A stretch of DNA of 64,000 bases, from the NCBI GenBank assembly GCA_963277665.1, contig OY728143.1, positions 532,180,394 to 532,244,393 on the forward strand, in the 5' to 3' direction. The position numbers and the translations under genes were made by a program. Shown here one piece after another: positions 45,894 through 58,315 of the stretch; positions within the stretch are counted from its first letter, which is position 1, and each line of letters begins with the position of its first letter. The notes under the pieces were generated by a model. That model did no database searches, was not told where the DNA came from, and worked only from the letters and a program-made list of their open reading frames with translations. Source of the DNA: Viscum album (Eukaryota; Streptophyta; Magnoliopsida; Santalales; Viscaceae).

Positions 45894-48800
45894 CCCATCT
45901 GTGGTGCGGTGCACGCGTTACGTCCGAGTGTGTCATTTTCAGCAGCTCAACGCACGCTAAAACGACGTGTTGGGGGGTCAAAACCACCCGAACGACCTCG
46001 TAATGCTATGAAACCGTAAAAAAACAGTCGTTGTTTTATTTGTGAAATGGTCGGGCAGATGACACGTCAATCAGAGGTTCCGTTTGACCGCGGTGACTGG
46101 AAAGGCGTTTCCGGAGTCATAAAACACAAAAAACGGAGCGAGAAGGTTGAATTCGAAGAAAACATGATCCGAATGACTTGAAACCACACGAAAAAAATTA
46201 GGAATATTATTCGTGATGTGTAGGAGTAGACGGAGCACCCATCGGAGGTGCGGTGCATGCGTTACATCCGAGTCTGTCTTTTTCAGCAGCTTAGAACGCG
46301 CTAAAACGGCCCGTTGGGGGGTCAAAACCATCCGAACGACCTCAGAATTAAATGAAACCGTACAACCACAGCCGTTGTGCGATTTGTGAAATGGTCAGGC
46401 AGACAACACGTCAATTGGAGGTTCCGTTTGACCGCGGTGATCGGAAACGCGCTTCTGGTGTCATAAAACACCAAAAACGGCGAGAGACGGTCGAATTCAG
46501 AGCAAACGTGCTCTGAATGACCTGAAACCACCCGAAAACATTATTAATATTATTTGTGACGTATAGAAGGAGATGGCACGCCCATCAGAGGTGTGGTCCG
46601 CGCATTACGTCCGAGTGTGTCATTTTCAGCAGCTCGGCGTGCGCTAAAACGGTGCGTTGGGGGGTAAAAACCACCCGAACGACCACAGAATGCCCTGAAA
46701 CCTTACAAAAACATCCATTGTGAGATTTTTTAAATGGTCAGGCAAACGAAACGTCAATCGGAGGTTCCGTTTGACCGCAGTGACCGGAAACGTGTTTTCG
46801 GTGTAATTAAACACCAAAAATGGTGTGAGACGGTCGACTTCGGAAAAAACGTGCTCCGAATGACCTGAAACCACATGAAATCATTAGGAATATTATTCGT
46901 GACATGTAGGAGGAGATGGAACACCCATCGAAGGTGAGGTGCATGCGTTACGACCGAGGGTGTCGTTTTCAGCAGCTCAGCGAGCGCTAAAATGGCGCGT
47001 TGGGGGGTCAAAACCACCCAAACGACCTCAGAATGGCATGAAAACATATGAAAATATCCATTGTGTTGTTTTTGAAATGTTCGGGCAGACAGCATGTCAA
47101 TCGGAGGTGCCGTTTGACTGTGGTGACCGGAAACGCGTTTCTGGTGTCATAAAACACCAAAAACGGCACGAGACGGTCGAATTCGGAGAAAACGTGCTCT
47201 GAATGACCTGAAACCACACGAAAACATAAGGAATAATATTAGTGACAAGTAGGAGGAGACGGCGCGCCCATCGGAGGTGCGGTGCGCGCGTTACATCCGA
47301 GTGTGTCGTTTTCAGCAGCTCTGCGCGCGATAAAATGACGTGTTGGGGGGTCAAAACCAACCGAACGATCTCAGAATGCAATGAAACAATACGAAAATAG
47401 TCTTTGTGCGATTTTTGAAATGGTCGGGCCAACAGCACGTCAATCGGAGGTGTCGTTTGACCGCGGTGACCGGAAACGCGCTTCCGGTGTCATAAAAAAC
47501 CATAAACGGTTCACGACGGTCGAATTCAAAGCAAACGTGCTCTAATGACCTGAAACCACACGAAAGCATTAGGAATATTATTCGTGACCTGTAAGAGGAG
47601 ACGGCCCGCCCATCGGAGGTGCGGTGCACACGTTACGTCCGAGTGTGTAGTTTTCAGTGGCTCGGTGCGTGCTAAAACAGTGTGTTGGGGGGTCAAAACC
47701 ACCCGAACGACCTCAGAATTCCATGAAACCATAAGAAAACACCTGTTGTGTTATTTTTAAAATGGTCGGGAAGAGGACACATCAATCGGAAGTGTTGTTT
47801 GACCACGGTGACCGGAAACGCGTTTCTGGTGTCATAAAACACCACAAACGGCGCGAGACGGTCGAATTTGGAGCAAACGTGCTCCGAATGACCTGAAACC
47901 ACACGAAAACATTAGTAATATTATTATTGACGTGTAGAATGAGACGAAGCGCCCATCGGAGGTGCGGTGCACGCGTTATGTCTGAGTGTGTCGTTTTCAG
48001 CAGCTCGGCGCGCGCTAAAACGGCGCGTTGGGGGTTCAAAACCACCCAAACGTCCTCAGAATGCCATGAAACCGTACGACAACAGCCATTGTGAGATTTG
48101 TCAAATGTTTGGGAAGAAAACACGTCAATCGGAGGTGTTGTTTGACCGCGGTGACAGTAAACGTGTTTCCGGTGTCAAAAAACACCAAAAACGATGCAAG
48201 ACGGTCGAATTCGGAGAAAACGTGCTCCGAATGACCTGAAACCACATGAAAACACTAGGAATATTATTCGTGACATGTATGAGGAGATGGTGCACCCATC
48301 GGAGGTGCGGTGAGCGTGTTAGGTCCGAGTGTATCGTTTTCAGCAGCTCGGCGCGTGCTAAAACGGCGCGTTGGGGGATTAAAACCACCCGAACAACCTC
48401 GGAATGGCATGAAATCGTACGAAAACAGTCTTTGTGTTATTTTTGAAATGGTCAGACAGACGAAACGTCAATCAAAGGTTTTTTGTTTGACCGTGGTGAC
48501 CGGAAACCCATTTCCGGTGTCATAAAACACCAAAAACAGCGCGAGACTGTCGAATTCAGAGAAAAAACGTGCTCCGAATGACCTGAAACCATACGAAAAC
48601 ATTAGGAATATTATTCGTGACGTGTAGGAAGAGACGGCGTGCCCATCGGAGGTGCGGTGCGTGCATTACATCCGAGTGTTTCGTTTTCAGCAGCTCGGCG
48701 CGCGCTAAAACGGTGGGTTGGGCTGTCAAAACCACCCGAAATTCCTCGGAATGCCATGAAACCGTACGACAACAGCCGTTGTGTGATTTTTGAATTGTTA

Positions 48801-49920
48801 GGGTAGACGACATGTTAATCGGAGGTTCCGTTTGACCGCGGTGACCGAAAATGCGTTTCCAGTGTCATAAAACCCCAAAAACGGCGCGAGACGGTCGAAT
48901 TTGGAGTAAACATGCTCCGAATAACCTGAAACCACACGAAAATATTAATAATATTATTCGTGACGTGTTGGAGGAGACGGAGTGCCCATCGGAGGTGCGG
49001 TGTGCACGTTACGTCCAAGTGTATCGTTTTCAGCAGCTCGGCGCACGCTAAAATGGAGAGTTGGGGGGTCAAAACCTCTCGAACGATCTCATAATTCCAT
49101 GAAACCGTATGAAAATAGCCGCTATGTGATTTGTGAAATGGTTGGCTAGACGACACGTCGATCGTAGGTGCCGTTTGACCGCGGTGACTGGAAACGCGTT
49201 TCTGGTGTCAAAAAACACCAAAAACAGCACGAGATGGTCGAATTCGGAGCAAACATGCTCCGAATGACCTGAAACCACACAAAAACATTAGTAATATTAT
49301 TCTTTATGTGTAGGAGTAGGTAGAGTGCCCATCGGAGGTGCGATGCATGCGTTACGTCCGAGTGTGCCGTTTTAAGCAGCTCGGTGCGTGCTAAAACGGC
49401 GCGTTGGGGGGTCAAAAACCACCCGAACGACCTCAGAATGCCATGAAACCATACGAAAATTTTCGTAGTGCTATTTTTGAAATGATTGGCAGACGACACG
49501 TCAATCGGAGGTGTCGTTTGACCGCGATGACCGGAAATGCGTTTCTTGTGTCATAAAACACCAAAAACGGCGCAAGACAGTCGAATTCAGAGCAAACGTG
49601 ATCCGAATGACCTGAAACCACACGAAAACATTAGAAATATTATTCGTGATGTGTAGGAGGAGTCGAAACATGAATCGGAGGTGCGGTGCGCACGTTACGT
49701 CCGAGTGTGTCGTTTTCAGTAGTTCGTCGCGTGCTAAAACGGCGCGTTGGGGGGGTCAAATCCACCTGAACGACCTCGGAATGCCATGAAACCGTATGAC
49801 AAAAGCCGTTGTGTGATTTTTGAAATGGTCGGGCATACAGAACGTCAATAGAAGGTGTCATTTGACCGTGGTGACCAGAAATGTGTTTCCGGTGTCATAA
49901 AACACCAAAAACGTCTGAAT
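45894..49920. repeat. 343-bp satellite array, twelve units, inside CACTA
   Basis: Units begin with CCCATCGGAGGTGCGG or a variant at 45894, 46238, 46581, 46924, 47267, 47609, 47952, 48295, 48642, 48985, 49328 and 49671. Spacings are 342-347 bp, mostly 343, and the last unit is about 250 bp. Each unit has CpG-rich text and potential stem-loops: TTCGGAGCA-AACA-TGCTCCGAA (perfect at 49243-49264), a near-palindrome ACCGGAAACGCGTTTCCGGT, and GGTGT...ACACC. Because 343 is not a multiple of three, repeated ORFs cannot join into one protein. Confidence 0.95.
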
Positions 49921-50507
49921 GACCTGAAATGACAGCATTTCTTAAATTGGGGGTTTTAAATTATTATAGAACCATGATTTGATGTCAGATTAAATTTTAT
50001 TATATGTATATAATAACTGAATAATTTTTTTTAATTTATGTTTGTTTTGTTTTGTTGTTTTTTTGGCTTATTGTAGGTTTATTGAAGCAGAAGATTGAAA
50101 TAGATAGACCTGCTCGGATCATTTAAGCACATTTATCGTTTATGAATATCTTTATGTTTATGTTGTTTGAAATTGTTTTCCATTTTTTATTATTGTTATC
50201 CTGTTTTATCTCGTATTTTTCACCGTGAAGAAAAAAAACAGAATTTATATATTTCATTAAAAAAATGAAAAATATTTTATTTAATATTATATATATATAT
50301 TAAAATATTTTATTTAATATATATATATATATATATGTATATTTTATTTAATAAATATATATATAAATGAAAAAATAGTTTATTTAATATTATATATATT
50401 TCTTTAATATATATATATATATATTAAAATATTTTATTTAATATATATATATATATTTATTTATTTCGGTATGAATTTTTTTTTAAAATTTTTTTTCCAG
50501 TGTAGCG
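49921..50507. other. AT-rich CACTA 3' segment with TA-rich simple repeat
   Basis: It includes a possible last exon after TTATTGTAG (about 50076) that reads into non-coding sequence. TA-rich simple repeats with TTTATTTAATAT units lie at about 50275-50460. No gene was seen. Confidence 0.6.
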
Positions 50508-50778
50508 ACAGCCAAAGGCGGTCGCTATAGGCTGCCTGCCGGGCAGCATTAGCAACCGCCAATGGCGGTCTCTATAGGCTGTCGGGGGTCACCTTTAGCG
50601 ACTGCCTAGCGGTCACTATAGGTTGGCATTTCGGACACCTATAGCGACTGCCATTGGAGGTCGCTATTGCCCTACACCGATGGAGTAGATGAGATCGCCA
50701 ATGGCGATCACTGGGAGGTCTCTATAGCCCTATATGGACCGCCAATGGTGGTCTCTAATACCCTTATTTTTAGTAGTG
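50508..50778 (-). repeat. CACTA right subterminal repeats and terminal inverted repeat
   Basis: About six to seven imperfect copies of a palindromic motif GCGACCGCCAATGGCGGTCGCTATAGG lie in both orientations at about 50508, 50551, 50598, 50644, 50692 and 50738. They are followed by the terminal repeat ending ...TAGTAGTG. The left end shows only one clear copy, so the ends are unequal. Confidence 0.87.
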
Positions 50779-50781
50779 AAA
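50779..50781. repeat. Target-site duplication AAA, right copy for CACTA element
   Basis: It matches 30300-30302. Confidence 0.6.
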
Positions 50782-53700
50782 AATTCAGCTATACCCAACA
50801 GATGATCAATTCTCCCATTGCTATCTCGTTAACGATATTTGGAGTACATGAGACCCAATCAACTAACCAAAAATAAGTAATCTAAATAGGAATTGATAAT
50901 AACATCATTATTAAATGTTAATTATTCACAAACTCTAATATATACACATTCAACATGTTTCCTTGAGACATAAAATTCCTTACAAATATTTGTAAAAATT
51001 TGGTGATTAAATGATGAGGTTCAACTATCAAACAACCAAAAATAGACACACCAGGTTCCCCAACATATGAAGAATTGATGAATTTTGAAATAAAATGATT
51101 GATTTTGTTAGCATTTCTAGGATTTGATGAAGTCAGGTCCATGTTTGAGAATATATAAAAATTCAATCGAATGGGATATAACTTGAAACTATTACATTTA
51201 TGGGGGAGCCCTAGACCATGGACAAATTTTATCTTTTTTGTGGTAAAAAAATCATCAAATGTAATTTTTTTAGGATACCATCATCTATACGATCTGATAA
51301 CAAACATGAATAAAAAAAGATCATATTAAAATCATCTAATAATGGTATTTGAAGTCTGAAATGTTCTACCAATGTCATGTCCATGATACTTGAGGCTTTA
51401 GTGGACTCCTATGTAGAAAGAGAGATATGGGGAGTGCCAAAGATGATATCTAGATCCTTTGGGCATTGATAAAAAGAAAGGAAATTTGGGATAAGGTTAG
51501 GGTTCTATATAAGATGAAATGCGTTCTTCCATATTGAAAATGTGTTTGGGACCATACTATCCTCCCCAATCACTTGTAGGATGGGGGGGATGGTCAACCA
51601 CATCCATCAAGGGTTAGGGCATCTCCATCTAGGGAATAATAGTTCACATGCGCCTCTCAAGAGGTAATTCATTACAGGTCATTATATTTTTATTTTCATT
51701 ATTATGTAATTAAAACACTTTATAGATGATTCTCTTCATCTCTACTAACCCCATAGATATCACATTGAGAATTGTTAGTGAGCGTCCTTGATTTTCTATT
51801 GCGTTCTATGACTAAAATTAATGTAATTTGAGTGAAGAAATATTTTCGTCTTTATAACCATAGATCTATGATTCCATATATTTAAATTTTTTAATTTTAT
51901 GTTTCAAATATTTTTAAAAAATCAACTGTACTTGAAAATGGGATTTTATTTAAGGGGATGTTTTATGCTGAGGGAACATAACTCTGAGGTTGATTTTCTA
52001 CTATATTGTTCTTATTTTAGAAACATTCCAACAAGAAATGGTGTTCAATTGTTTTTAATTGATCTTGATGATAAATATTAGTTCTTTGGGATGTTATAAT
52101 TGTATCTAGAGATACACTACAAATATAATTGTTTTATATCTCATTGAGCTTTTAAATATTATGTAATATGGTGTTTTTCACTATTGGATAGTGGTATACT
52201 CAGTAGTTTCCAATGTATTAGTTTTATAATGTGTAGATATAATCGACTATATTATAGTTTCAATGAATTATATTAGAAGTTGGATTATTGTAAATTTTTT
52301 GTTGGAAAAGTTCTATAAACATCTAATCCTTCCATTAAACATGATTTATTTATGATTTGATAATTTTTTTATGAAAATCAAATTTTAACATCATTCTTGG
52401 CCTGATTATCAACTAGTTATAATCTTCTGGATTCATTTTCATCCATCCTTAGATATATTCAGTGATATTAATGAATTATGGGTGTTTAGGATAGAACCAT
52501 CCACTGTATTTGGGGTGAATGTTGAAGTATTATTATCATAAGGGAACATGTATAAAATTCCACCAGGATTTGAAAACAATTGGTTAATTTTGAGGTCCAT
52601 CCTCAAATTCTATTAGAATTAGAACCAATTAAATTTTCATTCAATAAAAACCTAAAGGGTATCATTCATCACAGGGTAAATAATTTTAAACTCAAAATGG
52701 TGGAAACAGACTCAGCGCTCAGGGTGATGTTTCTACCTTACTATATCCTTGTGCATTGGAAGGTCATATGTAATCATATATGTTATATATTGTGTATAGA
52801 CCATTGTGATAAATTATAGATTTTTTGTTATAAAGGGAACATAATGGTTGATATACTAGAATAAAAATTGACATATTCATCAATATTAATTTTTTTATAC
52901 CATTGGTTCTCATAGATTAAAGTTTGAAAATACAGTCTCTAATTATGATCTAAATATTTAACACGTCATAACACCATGATGTTTTCATTAGAGATTTTTT
53001 ATTAGTATTAATTATATTTTATGGGTATAAAATGCTACAATGATTTATCTTCAATGAAATTTTTGTAAAATTATTATGTTATAAATGTTATTAGGACGCT
53101 GTTTCAGAACAAAAATTTATAGAAATATACTTTCAATGAAAAATATTATTGGCTATCATATATAGATTTAACCATTATCATATTAGGATTGTTATATCAT
53201 AATCATTAATTCATAAAATAAGTGATTCATGAGTATACTTATACATAATCTTTATTATCTATTTATGGAGTCTATTTGGGGAAAATCACTAGTAATTTTG
53301 TTCTTCAACAATTAAATAGTAAAATACAAATAGAACTGTAAATTTATTTTTCAATATCAATTGTATCATATAAATGACTACAGAATGTATAAATAGATTT
53401 ATTTATTTTTTACTTTTAATTTATATTTTTGAATAATCCCTAAACATATTTTTTAACCATACATTTTACTCTTTATTATAGATTTCTCTATAAGGATTTC
53501 TTGTATTTTTACATATTTTTTTTATTTTATTTTTTTATAAAATGTGGTTATTCTAGACACAATAATTAGTTATAAAATGATATTTGTTTAAAATGAGTGA
53601 ATGTTTTTATATTTTAATTTGGGTATGGTGTATTTTTTCAACCACATCCTTGGGAATATTTTAGATTAATTTAATTATTTTAATTATCATTATATTTTTG

Positions 53701-53814
53701 AAAGTATGTTTATATCTTATTAGAATTGAATATTTCTTACTAATTGATAGTATTTCATATATATATATAGTGATATTTATAAAATATATATTTAGTATAT
53801 TGTTGAAAATATTT
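50782..53814. other. AT-rich region right of CACTA, no recognisable gene
   Basis: It is probably the continuation of 25001-30302. The small frames (50918-51166 minus, 51899-52081, 52580-52819) show no motif I recognise. A TATA-like CTATATAAG near 51508, then CTCAAGAGGTAATTC near 51660, resembles the leader and donor of elements 1-3. It may be a very old relative, but the match is short. Confidence 0.45.
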
Positions 53815-53962
53815 TTAGAAAATGCAGACTACCACCCCTTCAAAGTGATTTGATTTGTTAATACCATATGCGGTACAATTTAATGATATTATATATGATA
53901 CCATAATGGAATTATAATACTATTATGTATCATTATGTTTTAATTACTTTAAATAAGAAATA

Positions 53963-54027
53963 GAAATGGAAGTTGCGTTCATGCGTACGTACGTCTTACT
54001 GTCTCCATGAACGGTGCATTTCATTTC
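53963..54027 (+). other. Leader hairpin, element 3 5' LTR
   Basis: GAAATGGAAG..GCGTTCATG pairs with CATGAACGG..CATTTC around GCGTACGTACG and GTCTCCA. The inner mini-stem of elements 1 and 2 is not kept (CGTCTTACTG). Confidence 0.62.
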
Positions 54028-54324
54028 TTACCTCTAAATGTTATGTAATATTATAAATGCATGTATATAATGGATATATATGAGATATATATGATATCAA
54101 CATAATGAATATAATTCTGTATATAATATATATTTTACCACATGAACAACTTGTAATTATAAAGAGTTTATTTTTGACTCAAGTAGCAATGATCTACAAA
54201 ACAACCATTATTAACTTAAATAATTACATTATGTTCCTAGCATGGTATTAATTGATATAAAAGGAATAATGAACTTGGAAATGTTTCTTAAGCAAATAGA
54301 AATTAACTCATTTTTATTATTCAG

Positions 54325-54360
54325 GAGGTTAAAGAACGATCAAGTCAAGTCGGACCCGAG
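54325..54360 (+). other. 36-nt leader micro-exon, element 3 5' LTR
   Basis: GAGGTTAAAGAACG...AGTCGGACCCGAG lies between TATTCAG and GTAAGG. It has the same length as in elements 1 and 2 although half the bases differ. Confidence 0.55.
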
Positions 54361-56290
54361 GTAAGGGATCCTACCCCTCTCATTCTTTTTTAAGTACACT
54401 CTTTTATGTCATTCCTTTAAAGCTCATATTTCATATGATTTGGATGTTATTTTATATTAATTATACTATACTTTTTATGTTCATATTATTAGATACCCTA
54501 TTTTCTCTCTTATCAATCCATTTTAGATGTTTTAATTAGCGTCGTTAGGCTACCAAAATTTCGTAAGGGGCTTTTTATCTCACTTTGTGTTTTGGTGAGA
54601 TTCAAGCTACATTTTCCAATATTTCTTTTTGAGTGGTGTATGTACTATACATTATTCTCCACTTTGTGTAACATACATTAGTTTATGAGTATTTACATCA
54701 ATGTTGTATAGTCCTTCTTTCATGGGGTGTACTTATCGAAAGTTACCCAAATCGGTAAGGGAACCATTCACCCTCCACTTTTTAAAAGACTTTTTTTGTT
54801 ATGTCTTTTAATTTTCATCTTATTATGTGGGGATATGTTCTTATATATACTTATTTCCATAAATTGTATTTCCTAGTGATGATATATGCTTTATCTCTCT
54901 CATTAACTATTTTTCTAAATTTGATGTGATGTCGTTCGACTATCAAGGGAACTTCTTTACCCAAATTTGATTTCTTTGGGTCCAACATGTAATTATTGAA
55001 TATTTCATCATTTGAATATGTGTGAATGACAATTTATTATTTTACAATTAATATCCACTTATAGTAGGTGTATTTATATTTGTCACAAATAATTATGAGA
55101 TTGATTTATCCTTATTTTAAGGGTACCATCTTTATAATGGATTTCAACTCAATTTACATTTCCATTGAGACTTCATTGTTGTTATGCACCAATTCACTCT
55201 TATATGGTGTATATACTTTACTTTGGAATATTATATCATGAATCCCTTTATTCTCATTATATTATAAAGTTTTGATTAAATGTTATTCCTCTATTATTGT
55301 ATTCAAGTGTCTCTAATTTTGTTAAAAACCTTTTAACTAAAATATCATTTTAAAGGTTTTAATGATTTATTCTTATAAATATTTCTCATTAATATCCATG
55401 TTTTCAAAATGGTTTTAAGGAATTATTTATATTGATATTAATTGTTTAAAATGTTAAAAGCTTCATTGTGGTATGGGACACTTTGATTTAAAAATCTCTT
55501 TATTAAATGTTTTAAATGGTTTTGAAAATGGTTTTTAGAATGGATTCATTATTTCAATATCTTAAAATGTTATATTGTTATTGTAATGTGGTTACATTAT
55601 CTTTACTTTATGATTAATTTATATGCTATGATTATGTTATGGTTCTTGGGGATTGTTATGAAGACGGGTGGTTCCGTGAAAAACTAAGGGTGGGTGAGCC
55701 TGATATAACTCTCCAATGCATTGGGTAACGTGAAAGAGTTAAACGTTAAGGTTTCTCCAAAGAGATTTAGGGGATATGCTGTGATGGCTATTCCAAACAT
55801 AACAAAGTGGGTTACTCCCTATGTTAGAATGTTATTAATGCTTTAAGTTACCTTTATGGATTATGATTTCTATGATTTATTCGTGATTTTATGAGGTATG
55901 TTAAGGTGATTATGTTTTATGGGTAAAGTATGATTTCATTCTTATGTATATATGTACTCATGTTTCCTTTCGATACATTTTATAACCCATACTGAGCTTT
56001 TTATGCTCATCCCAAGTTTTTGAAATATTTTTCACTGGTCAAGGGAATGGTACATGATATGATGATAGTTTCAAGGAAGTGTTAAGAAATAATCCATGTT
56101 TTATTTTAAATATGTTTTCGTTGATGGGAAAAATGAATACTATCTTCTATGTAAACACTTTGTTTAAATTTGGAATGTAATGCAAGTTTTATGATCTAAT
56201 TATCTAAAACAATAAACCTGAAAAGATCATCAATGTGTAATCTTGTAATAACTCAAGATTAAGTAAGGTTTAAGGCTGGGGCCTTATAGT

Positions 56291-56302
56291 TGGTATCAGA
56301 TG
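56291..56302 (+). promoter_or_regulatory. Primer-binding site, element 3
   Basis: TGGTATCAGATG is one indel or substitution away from the tRNA-Met site of elements 1 and 2, two bases after the LTR end. Confidence 0.8.
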
Positions 56303-56518
56303 TCGGTCTAGATATCTTTAGAGGTTATATTGTTGTTTATGAAAAAGTGACAAGTTGTGTATATCCACAATGGTTAGTATATTAGATGGAGTCATCGTTT
56401 TTTTAAAGATAGAATGAGTTTGAGATATCTTGGATAAATATATCCTGGTGTTTATCTTTCTCTTTTTTATTTGATGATTTTATTGATATACTCACACTGA
56501 CCTTTTTGGTACTAGTAA

Positions 56519-57079
56519 ACTGCTGGATCTAGTAGGCACCAAAGTAACAGTGGATTTGAAGAAAACTTTGACGGTTTTTTGAAAGAACAACTAAATGATA
56601 TGGGGGATACAATAAGAACTCTTGTGGTTATCCTCAACCAACTATCTGGAGCCATGATTGACCACCTGAACAATAGTGATTTTTATAAGGCATCGTATGT
56701 GCGAGAAACAAATACCTACGGAAGTTCAGGTAATAATCATAAAGGTATGATTGTTCAAAAACCTATGTGTCAAATATTTGGAAAGAGACACATAGGAAAA
56801 TGTTTAAAAGGGACAAAAATATGACATAGATGTGGAAATGAAGGTCATAAATCAAGAACCTTCCATGGAAAAAGGAAGCATCTTGTTGACTCTAGTAAAG
56901 GGAATGAAGTTCTTTCTAAAGGATCAATTGAATTTTCTAAATGTGGTGTGCATGGTCATTATGAAAACACATGTCCTAAGAATAAGTTTCTGGAATGGGG
57001 TCACCAAGATCGTACAGTTATTCATTTACCAATACCTAATGCCATTCTAATTGAGGATGAAGAAACTGACAATGAATAA
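56519..57079 (+). pseudogene. gag: Element 3 gag remnant, core deleted
   Basis: One frame runs from 56519 (ACT where element 1 has the ATG start, then AGSSRHQ against element 1 AGTRRNH) to TAA at 57077-57079, with one stop at 56822. The N-terminal DMGDTIRTLVVILNQ aligns with element 1 GDGVQNLISILTQ. Most of the gag core (element 1 residues ~45-255) is absent. All three zinc knuckles are damaged: CQIFGKRHIGKC has Phe for the second Cys. HRCGNEGHKSRTF has a stop two codons before HRC where the knuckle's first Cys should lie, and Phe for the last Cys. FSKCGVHGHYENTC has Phe for the first Cys. Confidence 0.83.
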
Positions 57080-58315
57080 TGAAAGGTATGGATTATTTCT
57101 TAACATATGTTTTCCTATTATTGGAATCTTAGTATATGTTTCATGATTTTTTTTGTAGGAAAGTATTATTTCAGAATAAGTTGAAAAGGAATGGCTAATG
57201 GATCATGAAGAATGGTTAATGAGTAAGAAGTCATCATATAAGGGATTCAAGAGTTATGGTAGATTTTCGGATGGTGAAATTCTTAGATGTATTAAGTCTC
57301 TTTTGATGATGGGGTCACATTAGAAGACTTTTTATAGTAACCATGATGTTTGATATATGAAAATTTTATTGAAGGAATAATTATCCTTTCTTTTGTGGAT
57401 ATAGTTATAAAGAACCATTTGGGTTTACATGATCCTTGAATTTGTGGCAACTAATGGTTAATATATTTTGGGTTGCAAAATGGATGTTATCAGATTACCT
57501 TAGTGGTTAAAATATGTTATGGTTTTTTTTGATGAATTTATCTCTTTTGAGGAATGTTATAAAATTATATAGTTTTTTAAAATGTACAACACGCAGACTG
57601 TGTGACAACCCGTCGCGTCGGACGAAGCTGCGGGAATCGAACCCACAACCAAAGTGCAACTGGTATTTATCACCTACCACTGGACTACATGAAGTCCCTT
57701 GTTAGTTTAAATGATTCTTTTTTAGTTATTTGATTTTATGAGTTAAGAGTAATTTGATTTTTGGTTATCAATGGAACTGATTAGCCTATCATCGAGGATA
57801 TGTGATTAGGTTAATTACTTTTCAATATGAGACTGTAAGAGAAAATGATGTTATTTTGGGGAAAAATCTTAAAATTTATCTTAGCAGACTATGTTATTAA
57901 ACCTTCAGAGAATTGGGATTCAATCATAGTTTGGTTTACTTTGTAGAATTTTATGGATAGATGTTTATTGATTGGTCTTTTTTGACCTTTGGGTTTTTTT
58001 TGACAAATTTTGGAGATTAAGAATAGATTTTTCTTTTATAAAGGATTATCCTTTTTGGGTATATTCTAATCTCGTACTAACCTTTTTGGTTTTAGTTTTT
58101 GTTAATGTATAAAGGCATGGGAAGTATATGGTTCTCTTTTGTGGATTATGTGATTCTCTAGAAGATGATAATAACTCTCTTAATGGGAACAAGTCATCCA
58201 AAATACTCGTCTTTTGGAGAAAATATGAGTTCGTGTAAGAAATCTAGTAAAAGTTGAAAGTCAATATGACAATTAAGTATGCTTCCTTATGTTTTAGTTA
58301 AGCTCATAAATAAAT
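57080..58315 (+). other. Element 3 non-coding segment between gag and 3' LTR
   Basis: It is a stretch of about 1.2 kb without pol motifs, similar in size to 11046-12291 of element 1. It holds the tRNA-like unit at 57587-57698. No clear purine tract survives, so the 3' LTR start is approximate. Confidence 0.65.
57587..57698 (-). repeat. tRNA-derived SINE-like unit in element 3
   Basis: The minus strand starts GGGACTTCATGTAGTCCAG, has A-box-like TAGTCCAGTGGTAGG, and a T-arm GTGGG-TTCGATT-CCCGC (57630-57646, one wobble or mismatch). It ends CAGTCTGCGTGTTG. Flanks on both sides (ATATAGTTTT... left, ...GTTAGT right on the plus strand) also resemble those of the element 1 copy, so the two probably descend from one insertion. 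Confidence 0.75.

Larger units (their letters stand above)
30303..50778 (+). mobile_element. CACTA (En/Spm) DNA transposon, 20.5 kb, with a nested gypsy element
   Basis: The left end reads CACTACTAGAAAT and the right end (50766-50778) is its inverted complement with one mismatch. Both ends carry the subterminal palindrome ACCGCC-(A)TTGGCGGT type, and AAA is duplicated outside. Without element 2 the transposon is about 8.7 kb. It holds GC-rich minisatellites, one Transposase_24-like gene with stops, a 343-bp satellite array and six or so subterminal repeats on the right. No TNPD-type catalytic transposase gene is visible, so it is a non-autonomous or decayed copy. Confidence 0.93.
53815..56288 (+). 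repeat. Element 3 5' LTR, left end missing
   Basis: It starts abruptly at TGCAGACTACCACCCCTTC, matching 60484 onward in the 3' LTR. It holds one hairpin (53963-54027), the 36-nt exon (54325-54360) and the LTR end CCTTATA. The small frames are not conserved. Confidence 0.83.

Noticed and set aside
45074..45898. 274-codon Gly/Cys-rich minus-strand ORF
   Set aside because: It is the translation of the ~21-bp minisatellite. Composition and periodicity follow the DNA repeat.
46067..49861. Recurring ~70-117-codon minus-strand ORFs that look like a protein family
   Set aside because: They are the same frames of each 343-bp satellite unit. The unit length is not a multiple of three, so frames do not join, and the ORFs have shifting ends between units.
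45894..49920. CRISPR-like array
   Set aside because: Units are 343 bp with no short repeat/unique spacer pattern, in a plant transposon context.
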